Positions 6,509-13,719 of a stretch of DNA of 31,146 bases are shown piece after piece. Source of the stretch: a virus; the IMG/VR virus record IMGVR_UViG_3300010885_028425, positions 1 through 31,146 of that record. One strand, written 5' to 3'. The stretch's first letter is position 1. Each line of letters begins with the position of its first letter. The notes under the pieces were generated by a model. It was not told the origin of the DNA, made no database searches, and saw nothing but the letters and a program-made list of their open reading frames with translations. Both the position numbers and the translations under genes were made by a program.

Positions 6509-7851
6509 AATCAGTCAAGGATCAATTGGATGCAATTGGTCCAGGCATGTGCTTGGCCAAGTGGAAACAGGTTACCATACACTTGGCTACAGGCCACACC
6601 CACAGTTGTCATCATCCCAATACTCATGTGATACCCATAGAAGAAATCAAAACAAATCCCAGTGCATTGCATAACACACAATTTAAAAAAAATAAACGTC
6701 AAGAGATGCTGGAGGGCAAGCGACCCAGTGAATGTCAGTATTGTTGGAAAGTGGAAGACAGTGTCAAGACTGAAACTGTGTTTAGCGATCGGGTAACCAA
6801 AAGTTCTGAGATTTGGGCACAACCATATTTTAACGAAGTAATAGATGCTGGCTATGAAAAAAATGTATTGCCCAGCTACATGGAGATCAGTTTCAGTAGT
6901 GCGTGTAATTTCAAGTGTAGCTATTGCAGTCCCGAGATCAGCAGTAAATGGATGGAAGAGATACAACAGCATGGTCCGTATCCAACACATCTCAGCTACA
7001 ACGGTCTTGACCATTTCAAACAGATGCAAAAGATGCCGATTGCCGAACGTGAGGAGAATCCTTATGTGGATGCATTTTGGCAATGGTGGCCGGAGATGTA
7101 TCCAACACTGCATACATTTAGAATCACAGGTGGCGAACCCTTGATGACTAAACACACATTTAGAGTATTGGACTATATTTTAGAAAATCCCAATCCCAAT
7201 TTAGAACTGGGAATCAACAGTAATTTGGGTGTTCCCAAAAAATTAATTGATGATTTTATCGATAAGGTAAAGATCATACTGGATAAAAAATGTGTTAAAT
7301 CTGTAAAGCTCTACACAAGTTGTGAAGCACACGGTGCAAAGGCTGAATATATAAGATTTGGTTTAAACTATAAAGAATGGTATGCCAACTGCCAACGACT
7401 GCTGAGTGAGCTACCTGAACTGGAATTCAGTGTGATGTCCACATACAATGCATTGAGTGTAACATCCTATGATTTGTTTTTGAATGATTGGTTAAATCTC
7501 AAAAAAGATTTTAGAACACGACACCGCAATGTTAGTTTTGATGCACCGTACCTTAGAAATCCAGAATGGTTAACCATAGGTATTTTACCAAAAGAATACA
7601 TTCCCATGGCCGAGAGCAGTTACCAATTTGTTAAAAATAACAAGCCCTGGTTCCAAGATTATGAAATAGCCAGAATGGAACGCATATACGAGCTGTTTCA
7701 ATCGCAAGCTACTAAACCCATGTTATATTTGGAAACTTGGCGCAAGGATTTCTTTCTATTTGTAAACGAGCATGACCGTAGAAGAGGAACCAATTTTTTG
7801 GAGACTTTTCCCGAAATGTCCGAATTTTACCATTTCTGCAAGCAATTTTAA
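6499..7851 (+). CDS. Radical SAM protein, twitch-domain type
   Basis: A 450-residue protein with the radical SAM cluster motif CxxxCxxC at C136, C140 and C143 (SSACNFKCSYCS), followed by a TGGEPLM segment for SAM binding in a partial TIM barrel. Upstream of the core, C37 (HSCHHP) and C79/C82 (ECQYCWKVE) could form an auxiliary Fe-S site; here they precede the radical SAM core rather than follow it as in SPASM proteins. The C-terminal 150 residues have no recognisable motif. Relatives occur in marine T4-like phages, but their substrate is unknown to me; peptide or protein modification is a guess. The start overlaps the upstream gene by 10 bases. Iron-sulfur delivery by the ErpA-like protein at 16127 is plausible. 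Confidence 0.85.
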   Translation: MDLKSVKDQLDAIGPGMCLAKWKQVTIHLATGHTHSCHHPNTHVIPIEEIKTNPSALHNTQFKKNKRQEMLEGKRPSECQYCWKVEDSVKTETVFSDRVTKSSEIWAQPYFNEVIDAGYEKNVLPSYMEISFSSACNFKCSYCSPEISSKWMEEIQQHGPYPTHLSYNGLDHFKQMQKMPIAEREENPYVDAFWQWWPEMYPTLHTFRITGGEPLMTKHTFRVLDYILENPNPNLELGINSNLGVPKKLIDDFIDKVKIILDKKCVKSVKLYTSCEAHGAKAEYIRFGLNYKEWYANCQRLLSELPELEFSVMSTYNALSVTSYDLFLNDWLNLKKDFRTRHRNVSFDAPYLRNPEWLTIGILPKEYIPMAESSYQFVKNNKPWFQDYEIARMERIYELFQSQATKPMLYLETWRKDFFLFVNEHDRRRGTNFLETFPEMSEFYHFCKQF

Positions 7852-7854
7852 CGG

Positions 7855-7883
7855 TTGACTGAATCACCAAACGGCAGTATAAT
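7855..7883 (+). promoter_or_regulatory. Sigma70-type promoter TTGACT-17-TATAAT
   Basis: TTGACT (7855-7860) and TATAAT (7878-7883) are separated by 17 bases. The -10 lies in the 11-base palindrome GTATA-A-TATAC (7877-7887). The promoter starts only 4 bases after the upstream stop codon and serves the gene at 7916. Confidence 0.85.
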
Positions 7884-7915
7884 ATACATATTGTTAATAC
7901 ATAGGAGTGAGCTAA

Positions 7916-9079
7916 ATGGCCAAAACTGCATTTAAAAATCGTACTGCAAAGCCCAAGGACTTCAGTCCAGTTTGGGATAATGTAGAAACTATGACAGCGG
8001 AGCAATTCCAACGTCATTGGCACAATGCCATGTCTTACTACCGCTTGGAATTCAGCGGCAAGGATCTAAAACCCGCAGTTATCAAATGGATGACTGATAT
8101 TGGTTGTACCAAAACTGATGTGACTGCTTTTAAGAAAACCAAAGACAATCGTTGCAATGTCACAATGGGTGCTATTGCAAGTTGTTTGCTTCGTGGTATG
8201 CCCACAGTTCGTGCAGACTTCAACCAAGGTCGCGATACAGCCGAATGGTTGCGTAACGAAATTACCAGTGTAATTGAAGCTGGTAAGAACGATATTGAAG
8301 AAACCGAAGCTAAAGAAACCAAACCCTTGGTAGTACAGCCCAGCATCCAAGAACGTTTGCGTGAAACGGCGTTCAAAATGACCGAAGAAATCGAAGATGC
8401 TATCGAAGGTTTTCAAAATGATCCTGAAAACTTTGATCCAAAAGCATTCAAAATGCTTAACTTGCTCAAGGGCAAGGAAGTCAAAGCCGCCCACGCTAGG
8501 GTTATTAAAACCCTCTACAGCAGGGATTTAGCCGAGCTTCTAGAGTTGGCTAGCGGCAACGCTGATGAACAGCTTAAAGAGGGCTATAGCCACCGTACAA
8601 AGAAGCAAATTCGCAATTTGATTGCATTCTATCAAGAGATTATGAGTGCCTGCGATATGCTAGCCCAAGAAGCCAAAGTTAATCGCAAGCCAAAAGCTCG
8701 TAAAGCACAACCAAAAGAAAAGGTTGTGGCCAAAATGAAATACAAAAAATCGGACGAACCTTTGAAATTGGTTTCGATAAACCCTGTGGATATCATCGGC
8801 TCCAAAGAGCTTTGGATCTTTAACACTAAGACTCGTAAATTGGGTCGTTATGTTGCAGACGAGTACAAGGACTTGGGTGTTAAAGGCACCACAATTACTG
8901 GATTTAATGCTACCACCAGTGTTTGCAAGACCCTACGCAAGCCCGAAGACAAACTCAAAGAGTTCAAAGCGGCTGGTAAGGTACAACTACGCAAGTTCTT
9001 GGACAGTATCAATGCCACAGATACCATGATGAACGGGCGTATAAACGAAGAAACAATCTTGCTCCGAGTGCAAAGTTGA
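7916..9079 (+). CDS. Conserved-looking phage protein, unknown function, early-type promoter
   Basis: A 387-residue soluble, highly charged protein. The N-terminal part (about 20-110) and middle part (about 140-240, KAFKMLNLLKGKEVKAAHARVIKTLY) look helical. A basic linker at about 255-282 is rich in Lys, Arg and Ala, and a small C-terminal domain begins at LVSINPVDIIGSKELWIFNTKTRKLGRY. I recall similar hypothetical proteins in marine T4-like phages but no function. The basic linker would suit nucleic-acid contact, which is inference. AGGAG (7903-7907) lies 8 bases before ATG and a near-consensus host-type promoter precedes it, so it is probably made early and well. Confidence 0.75.
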   Translation: MAKTAFKNRTAKPKDFSPVWDNVETMTAEQFQRHWHNAMSYYRLEFSGKDLKPAVIKWMTDIGCTKTDVTAFKKTKDNRCNVTMGAIASCLLRGMPTVRADFNQGRDTAEWLRNEITSVIEAGKNDIEETEAKETKPLVVQPSIQERLRETAFKMTEEIEDAIEGFQNDPENFDPKAFKMLNLLKGKEVKAAHARVIKTLYSRDLAELLELASGNADEQLKEGYSHRTKKQIRNLIAFYQEIMSACDMLAQEAKVNRKPKARKAQPKEKVVAKMKYKKSDEPLKLVSINPVDIIGSKELWIFNTKTRKLGRYVADEYKDLGVKGTTITGFNATTSVCKTLRKPEDKLKEFKAAGKVQLRKFLDSINATDTMMNGRINEETILLRVQS

Positions 9080-9089
9080 TTTAGAAATA

Positions 9090-9123
9090 ATGGATAAATA
9101 CTCCAAAGAGAGTGTTTATCCAT
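9090..9123. promoter_or_regulatory. 12-bp hairpin containing a late promoter and ending on the start codon
   Basis: ATGGATAAATAC (9090-9101) pairs with GTGTTTATCCAT (9112-9123) through 12 bp with one G-U wobble around a 10-base loop. The late motif GATAAATAC (9093-9101) is the 5' arm, the AAAGAGAG ribosome-binding region (9105-9112) is essentially the loop, and the 3' arm covers the first two bases of the ATG at 9122. Only transcripts from upstream contain both arms; a transcript starting near 9106 would not fold this way. Confidence 0.7.
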
Positions 9124-10540
9124 GGCCCAACAAATAACTGATAATTTAGAAGTTTCCGGCAACCTACAAGTAGAATCAAATCTAGTTGTTAAGGGAACTA
9201 TAACTACAGATACATTTAATGTAAAGAATCTAGTAACACCAAATGGCAGTTTGGCCAGTGTTGGTAACTGGACGTATGCTACTGAAAACGAGCTCAACGG
9301 CAAAGGACTTAGCTGGGCCTGGGAGCAGGGTAGTACATATCTAAGTTATATGAATGGTAATAGATTACGTACTAATAGTAGCTTTGATTTAAGTGCAGGC
9401 TCATTTAATTTTAGTATAGATAATATTCCGGTATTGAGTTCAGATCGATTAGGTACTGGGATTGTAAAAAGCAATCTACAACAAGTTGGTACTTTACATA
9501 GTTTACAAGTATCAGGTGCAGTAAATCTAAGCGATCTATTGTTTGTTGACGATGTATCAAATAGAATTGGTATTGGTACAGAAGAGCCGGGTGCAAGCCT
9601 AACCATTTTGGATAACAACGTAGAAATTGGTATTGGCAGTCCTGACTACGGGGTAGGACACATTGGTTCATATAGCAATTCGGATTTTGATATTGTAACT
9701 GACGGACTACCAAGGATCAAGGTCAAGTCTACAGGCGAAGTCAATATAGGCGACCCCGTCAAAGGTGGTGGCAGATTAAATGTGTACGGCACATTGACTG
9801 CTACCAATGTGATAACAGATTACAAAATTGAAAGAAGCACTCCAATCAGCTTCAAAGCTAGCCCTGGACATGATATCTACGGTTTAGGGCTTGCATGGAC
9901 TGGCACCGGCTCTGCACGACAGTTTATCATGATGGGTGCTCCTGATAGATTGTGGAGTTCGGAAAGTATTGATCTTGCGCCACATCAAGCATACTACGTA
10001 AATGGTATGGTTGGACTAAGTGCAGACGGACTAGGGCCCACATTGCTCAATTCAAGTTTACAAACTGTAGGTACATTAACCAGTTTACGAGTTGCAGGGC
10101 ACAGCGATTTAAGTCATGTTAGAGCGGAAAATCTAACATTGGCATTGGATGATAACTCAGCTCGCTATGATCAAAGTAGCATTGACAGCAACACCCATTT
10201 TGATATTAAAATCAACGGCGAACTATTGCTCGGGTTGTCAAATAACAAATTGGTGTTGGGGGATGTTACGGAGCAACACAAACCAGTTCAACTGTTTGGA
10301 GCTGTCAGTATCAATGTCAATACTCCAGATCCAGAATTGAGTTTGGCTGTCAACGGCAATTACATGTTGGGCGGCAAACGCTTTGTACACTTCCCAAGTG
10401 CGCCTGCAACAGGCGAATATCAACTTGGTGACATGTGTTGGAATACCGCACCAACACCAAACAATTATATTGGTTGGATTTGTGTGGCCGGCGGCACTCC
10501 TGGTCTCTGGAATGGTTTTGGAATGATTGCTAGCCAATAA
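9122..10540 (+). CDS. Phage fibre-like structural protein
   Basis: A 472-residue protein rich in Ser, Asn, Gly, Leu and Val with the repeating short beta-strand pattern of trimeric fibre shafts (LEVSGNLQVESNLVVKGTITTD at the N-terminus). A segment recurs: LQQVGTLHSLQVSG...NLSDL (nt 9449-9538) and LQTVGTLTSLRVAG...DLSHV (nt 10031-10120). The C-terminal 55 residues form a probable tip with a conserved-looking WNTAPTPNNYIGWICVAG segment. There is no enzymatic motif and no intramolecular chaperone domain. The gene stands alone between a late-type promoter upstream and a sigma70-type promoter downstream. It is a likely late virion component, perhaps a side fibre or decoration protein; which position in the virion I cannot tell. 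Confidence 0.75.
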   Translation: MAQQITDNLEVSGNLQVESNLVVKGTITTDTFNVKNLVTPNGSLASVGNWTYATENELNGKGLSWAWEQGSTYLSYMNGNRLRTNSSFDLSAGSFNFSIDNIPVLSSDRLGTGIVKSNLQQVGTLHSLQVSGAVNLSDLLFVDDVSNRIGIGTEEPGASLTILDNNVEIGIGSPDYGVGHIGSYSNSDFDIVTDGLPRIKVKSTGEVNIGDPVKGGGRLNVYGTLTATNVITDYKIERSTPISFKASPGHDIYGLGLAWTGTGSARQFIMMGAPDRLWSSESIDLAPHQAYYVNGMVGLSADGLGPTLLNSSLQTVGTLTSLRVAGHSDLSHVRAENLTLALDDNSARYDQSSIDSNTHFDIKINGELLLGLSNNKLVLGDVTEQHKPVQLFGAVSINVNTPDPELSLAVNGNYMLGGKRFVHFPSAPATGEYQLGDMCWNTAPTPNNYIGWICVAGGTPGLWNGFGMIASQ

Positions 10541-10542
10541 AC

Positions 10543-10570
10543 TTGACCTTACACTGTAAAAGTGTATAAT
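10543..10570 (+). promoter_or_regulatory. Sigma70-type promoter TTGACC-16-TATAAT with internal inverted repeat
   Basis: TTGACC (10543-10548) and TATAAT (10565-10570) are 16 bases apart. TACACT-N5-AGTGTA (10550-10566) fills the spacer and reaches into the -10, which is a candidate operator for a repressor. Confidence 0.8.
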
Positions 10571-10573
10571 TAC

Positions 10574-10607
10574 TATATGCGGACTTAGGCATTCATCCCG
10601 CAATATA
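10574..10607 (+). other. Hairpin at the 5' end of the QueD-like gene leader
   Basis: TATATGCGG (10574-10582) pairs with CCGC-a-ATATA (10598-10607) with one bulged A and a 15-base loop. It lies at or just after the predicted transcription start and about 40 bases before the start codon. The leader (about 70 bases) is the longest in the window. I see no canonical preQ1-I riboswitch signature. Confidence 0.35.
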
Positions 10608-10645
10608 AACTCTGCATGCCATTGCTTAATCTTAAGGAGATAACA

Positions 10646-11152
10646 ATGGCAAATTTACAACCTGTGCAATACAAGTACACTTCAACAAAAGAATATCACG
10701 ACGCCTTTCCCTGTGCATATCGTCAATGGCGAGCTGATAGTCACTGTAATCTAAATCACGGATACAGTTTTTCAATGAAGTTTTTCTTTGGTACAAACGA
10801 TTTGGATGTCCGTAATTGGGCGGCTGACTATGGTGGACTAAAAGAACTCAAAAAAATCTTAGAAGATCAATTTGATCACACTACATTAGTATCGCAGGAT
10901 GATCCAGAATTAGAGTTTTACAAAGAAATGGAAAGACGCAAGTTAGCCAAACTAACTATTCTCCCAGCATTGGGTTGCGAGGCATTGAGCGATATGCTTT
11001 ACAAATATGTAAACGGTGTTTACATTCCCGACATGTGGGGTGAAGGTGAAGCCAAACGCTTGTGGTGTTACCGTGTTGAAGTGCGTGAAACTCAAAGCAA
11101 TATGGCTTTCCGTGAAGGTCATCGCGAATGGAATGAAGACTTATTTGCATAA
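10646..11152 (+). CDS. QueD/PTPS-like protein (6-carboxytetrahydropterin synthase family), divergent metal site
   Basis: A 168-residue tunnelling-fold protein. Alignment by eye with QueD gives ADSHCNLNHGYSF (catalytic C34, H38), DYGGLKELK (61-69), FDHTTL (76-81, with D77/H78), the GCEALSDMLY helix (E112) and RVEVRETQSNMA (E148). Two of the three usual zinc-binding histidines appear as Tyr: AHR is AYR (Y25) and HGH is HGY (Y40), leaving H38. I recall bacterial relatives with the same CAFRQW...LHGYA pattern, so this looks like a subfamily trait. Canonical QueD makes 6-carboxytetrahydropterin for 7-deazaguanine synthesis, used by some phages to modify DNA; the other pathway enzymes are not in this window. 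AAGGAG (10634-10639) supports ATG 10646 over the in-frame ATG 10616. Confidence 0.75.
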   Translation: MANLQPVQYKYTSTKEYHDAFPCAYRQWRADSHCNLNHGYSFSMKFFFGTNDLDVRNWAADYGGLKELKKILEDQFDHTTLVSQDDPELEFYKEMERRKLAKLTILPALGCEALSDMLYKYVNGVYIPDMWGEGEAKRLWCYRVEVRETQSNMAFREGHREWNEDLFA

Positions 11153-11303
11153 ACTTTGGCGACTTTGGGCCAAGGCATTGGGAGAAAAAGCAGGCAGTAC
11201 GGACGAGGAATCGGATCGAATTGCTTGCATTCGTACAGTAATTGTGTTATCATATGTACTTACAAACATTTTTATAATCTTAGGTGTCATACGACACTGG
11301 TAA
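11133..11303 (+). CDS. Small single-pass membrane protein
   Basis: A 56-residue protein that overlaps the last 20 bases of the QueD-like gene in another frame. A basic/aromatic N-terminus (KTYLHKLWRLWAKALGEKAG), an acidic linker (STDEESD) and one transmembrane helix (about residues 34-53) ending IRHW are visible. I recall near-identical small proteins in marine T4-like phages but no function. The frame stays open further upstream, but that part reads as the QueD-like gene's shadow; ATG 11133 is preceded by GGA only, so initiation probably depends on coupling to upstream translation. Confidence 0.6.
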   Translation: MKTYLHKLWRLWAKALGEKAGSTDEESDRIACIRTVIVLSYVLTNIFIILGVIRHW

Positions 11304-11311
11304 AGGCACAT

Positions 11312-12325
11312 ATGCAAAAACGTATTGGCTATGCTTGCAAATGGTTAGATGACGTCAGCGAGGTAAGAGGCATGAAAGTCAATGCCGCTAACAGAGAGCT
11401 GAATGGTCGCAGTACCACCATGCGCTGGTTACGTGAACACCCCACCGAAGCTGAACAGCGTCAATATGATCTGATGAATCACAACACCGCGGCTGCCGTC
11501 AAGCAGATTGAATGTGTGTCTCAACTGCCACCTGAACGTAGAATGATGCGTATTGGTTCGGAAATGCTGAGCGGCTACACTGAAAAAGATTGGATCAAAT
11601 GGTGGCAACATCCAGATCAGCAACGGCACTGCGAGAAGATATTTGCACCAGTAGGCGAGGCCGCTCGCAAACACGATGTGCGTATCAGCTTTCATCCTGG
11701 ACAGTTCTGTGTGCTGGCTAGCGAGAATCCCGGCATTGTGGAACGAAGTATTGAAGAATTTGAATATCATGCTGACATGGCTCGATGGATGGGGTTTGGT
11801 AAAAAATTCCAAGACATGAAGATCAATGTGCATATTTCGGGCAAGCGTGGACCCGAAGGCATCAAAGAAACGCTGAAGAAGTTGAGTCCCGAAGCTCGCA
11901 ACTGCATCACTATCGAGAACGATGAAAACTCCTGGGGAGTGGATTCCAGTATTGAGCTTGTGGATCATTGTGCATTGGTACTAGACATTCACCACCATTG
12001 GATTAGGACTGGCGAGTATATTCAACCTAACGATGACAGAGTGAAACGTATCATCGATTCATGGCGTGGTGTGCGTCCTACCATGCACTACTCGGTCAGT
12101 AGAGAAGATGTGTTGGTAGGGCATGATCCCAATGTGCTACCAGATCATGCGGCGCTACTGGCTGCTGGCTACAAGAAACAAAAGATGCGAGCACACAGTG
12201 ATTTTTACTGGAACAACCCCTGTAACGAGTGGGCTCTCAGCTTCTGGGATCAGTTTGATATCATGTGCGAAAGCAAGGGCAAAAATATCAGTAGCGGTAT
12301 GCTATATGATCAATCTAAGAACTAG
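11312..12325 (+). CDS. uvsE: UV damage endonuclease UvdE
   Basis: A 337-residue TIM-barrel UV endonuclease starting with the family's RIGYA. Metal-site residues by position and motif are H128 (ISFHPGQF), H174 (INVHISGK), E202 (ITIENDENSW), D225 and H228 (LVLDIHHHW), H259 (TMHYS), H295 (AHSDFYW) and E320 (IMCESKGK); all expected ligands seem present. The enzyme nicks 5' of cyclobutane dimers and 6-4 photoproducts, an alternative to T4's endonuclease V. It fits a virus of sunlit water and works with polymerase and the ligase encoded at 3506. AAAGG at 11302-11306 lies 5 bases before ATG 11312; the frame is open upstream but no better start is seen there. Its 3' end overlaps the convergent oxygenase gene by 24 bases. 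Confidence 0.9.
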   Translation: MQKRIGYACKWLDDVSEVRGMKVNAANRELNGRSTTMRWLREHPTEAEQRQYDLMNHNTAAAVKQIECVSQLPPERRMMRIGSEMLSGYTEKDWIKWWQHPDQQRHCEKIFAPVGEAARKHDVRISFHPGQFCVLASENPGIVERSIEEFEYHADMARWMGFGKKFQDMKINVHISGKRGPEGIKETLKKLSPEARNCITIENDENSWGVDSSIELVDHCALVLDIHHHWIRTGEYIQPNDDRVKRIIDSWRGVRPTMHYSVSREDVLVGHDPNVLPDHAALLAAGYKKQKMRAHSDFYWNNPCNEWALSFWDQFDIMCESKGKNISSGMLYDQSKN

Positions 12326-12802
12326 AGCAAGCCGCTGTCCGATACGTACCTTATTAACATGATGTACGTATTCTATATCTGCTGGTGCTAACACATACGT
12401 GCCGATGGTGGGAGTAAATGTACATCCTTGATTTGGATACACTAACTCACCACCCGCAAAATCTTTATTTAAAAACACAATGGCACTGTGTGTCCACGGC
12501 TTGATACGGGTCACTTGGCCGTTTTCCATTGTGGCATTATCAGCATGCGGATGATTAAATGCACCTGCTGGATAGCATAAGAAGGTGGCAATATCTAAAT
12601 TGTCTCGAGTAAACGACAGTCGATTTAAGATAGCATCAACAGTGGGATGGTTATCGCAGTTTGCTTTTTTAACTCCGTCCTTAGAGTCAACATTGGCAAA
12701 ATACACCATGTTCTTTTCACTAACTTTAGGAAGCATATCATCGATTAGAGATTTGATTTCTTCAGCAGTTGCTATATTTGGTATTACAGTTATTCCGGCC
12801 AT
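12302..12802 (-). CDS. 2-oxoglutarate/Fe(II)-dependent oxygenase
   Basis: A 166-residue compact oxygenase with the full facial triad: H86-A-D88 in NHPHADNA and distal H147 in YVHHVNKV. R157 (VRIGQRLALVLR) is ten residues after H147 and should bind 2OG. The central strand WTHSAIVFLNKDFAGGELVYP (103-123) is typical of prolyl-4-hydroxylase-like proteins. The N-terminal 60 residues are helical. The substrate is unknown. It is the last of three minus-strand genes; its start overlaps the upstream gene by 13 bases and its end runs tail-to-tail into uvdE. Confidence 0.85.
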   Translation of the reverse strand: MAGITVIPNIATAEEIKSLIDDMLPKVSEKNMVYFANVDSKDGVKKANCDNHPTVDAILNRLSFTRDNLDIATFLCYPAGAFNHPHADNATMENGQVTRIKPWTHSAIVFLNKDFAGGELVYPNQGCTFTPTIGTYVLAPADIEYVHHVNKVRIGQRLALVLRLII

Positions 12803-13473
12803 GTGTCTAAAGCGCCTGTGCTTTGCACAAAAAAGTATTGTGTTAATCTACGAGGCATATTTTTATTTTGTCTAGCACCGTGCAGTATGCCAGCGGGCCA
12901 AGTTACCAGTCTGTTGAATTTGTTTTTAATCAGTTCTGTAGTTATAAAATTATTATGGTATTTGTCATGCACTTGTTCAAACTCTGATTGACTAATCTTG
13001 CCCTGTTGTAAATCTTCCATGGGATTAGTATAGTCATTGATTGTTCTATCTATTAGTTCTTGCCTGGACCAATTTAGTTCTGGACGTACTCGACATATTT
13101 CTAAATCGCAATCTGGGTCTGGGTCTGGTGTTAAAAACACTTGCCCGCATAGAACAAGTTTATAATCCGCTGTGGTCATTCTGCAAGCATCTGGATTTTT
13201 ACCATCAATGTGTACCCAGTTGTGGTTAAAAACCTCAATTGGTTTATACTCATGTTGCATAAAAAATGTATTCATGAACACAGTTCTGCCATCCAATCCG
13301 TGCATGTTATAGATGGCTTTTCTAAATTTCCAAAAATGCGCCAAGGACAGATCTTGTAGTCCCACACTACGCTTACCGCTACCGCATCCGATAATTGGAT
13401 AATCATTCTTTAGTAGATCGAGGATCTCAGTTGGATCCTCGTAAAAATCATCTACTACTTGGATTTTGTTCAT
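12790..13473 (-). CDS. 2OG-Fe(II) oxygenase-like protein (DUF6445-type)
   Basis: A 227-residue protein with H88-I-D90 (NWVHIDG), a distal H198 (VTWPAGILHGAR) and R209 followed by RLTQYFFV, the arrangement of the DUF6445 branch of 2OG oxygenases. The segment between the two halves (about 115-180) is longer and more acidic/helical than in the neighbouring oxygenase and carries PDPDPDCDLEICRVRPEL. The assignment rests on the triad and C-terminal block; biochemical activity of this branch is not known to me. ATGA overlap with the upstream basic-protein gene indicates translational coupling. Confidence 0.75.
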   Translation of the reverse strand: MNKIQVVDDFYEDPTEILDLLKNDYPIIGCGSGKRSVGLQDLSLAHFWKFRKAIYNMHGLDGRTVFMNTFFMQHEYKPIEVFNHNWVHIDGKNPDACRMTTADYKLVLCGQVFLTPDPDPDCDLEICRVRPELNWSRQELIDRTINDYTNPMEDLQQGKISQSEFEQVHDKYHNNFITTELIKNKFNRLVTWPAGILHGARQNKNMPRRLTQYFFVQSTGALDTWPE

Positions 13474-13676
13474 TCACTTTTTGGTTTGCGTGGAGCACGT
13501 GGCTTTTTAACAGCTGGTGCTTTTTTAGCGGCTGGCTTCTTTTTGGCTGGTGCGATACTTTCAACCATGGCAGCCGAAGCTGTTTCAGCCACAGGCGTTT
13601 CTATCTTGTAAGGCACTTCCACTTGAGCTTCAGCGGCTGGTTTAATTCCAAATAGTTTTTTGATATAGTGTAACAT
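13470..13676 (-). CDS. Lys/Ala/Pro-rich basic protein, histone H1-like tail
   Basis: A 68-residue protein with a short amphipathic N-terminus (MLHYIKKLFGIK), an acidic middle, and a C-terminal 26 residues made almost only of Lys, Ala, Pro and Arg (PAKKKPAAKKAPAVKKPR). Such tails resemble the histone H1 C-terminus and bacterial HU/H1-like proteins and bind DNA non-specifically. GGAG (minus strand, at 13688-13685) lies 8 bases before the ATG. A perfect T4 late octamer lies upstream, so it is probably made late, perhaps to condense or package DNA; that role is inference. It leads the minus-strand operon with two oxygenases. Confidence 0.65.
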   Translation of the reverse strand: MLHYIKKLFGIKPAAEAQVEVPYKIETPVAETASAAMVESIAPAKKKPAAKKAPAVKKPRAPRKPKSE

Positions 13677-13697
13677 AATAAAATCTCCGTTATGTAC

Positions 13698-13707
13698 GTA
13701 TTTATAG
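13698..13707 (-). promoter_or_regulatory. T4-type late promoter CTATAAATAC (minus strand)
   Basis: The minus strand reads CTATAAATAC, containing the exact T4 late octamer TATAAATA. The predicted start near 13693 gives a leader of about 17 bases with GGAG before the ATG at 13676. Confidence 0.75.
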
Positions 13708-13719
13708 ATATATAGTACT

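Noticed and set aside
10616-10645. ATG 10616 as the start of the QueD-like gene
   Set aside because: There is no Shine-Dalgarno sequence before it, while AAGGAG stands 6 bases before ATG 10646, and the extra residues show no family similarity.
10571-10645. preQ1 riboswitch in the QueD-like gene leader
   Set aside because: A hairpin is present, but the A-rich tail and loop sequences of known preQ1-I aptamers are not; kept only as a finding about structure.
12302-12360. Bidirectional terminator between uvdE and the convergent oxygenase gene
   Set aside because: The two coding regions overlap there and no GC-rich stem with a T tract is visible.
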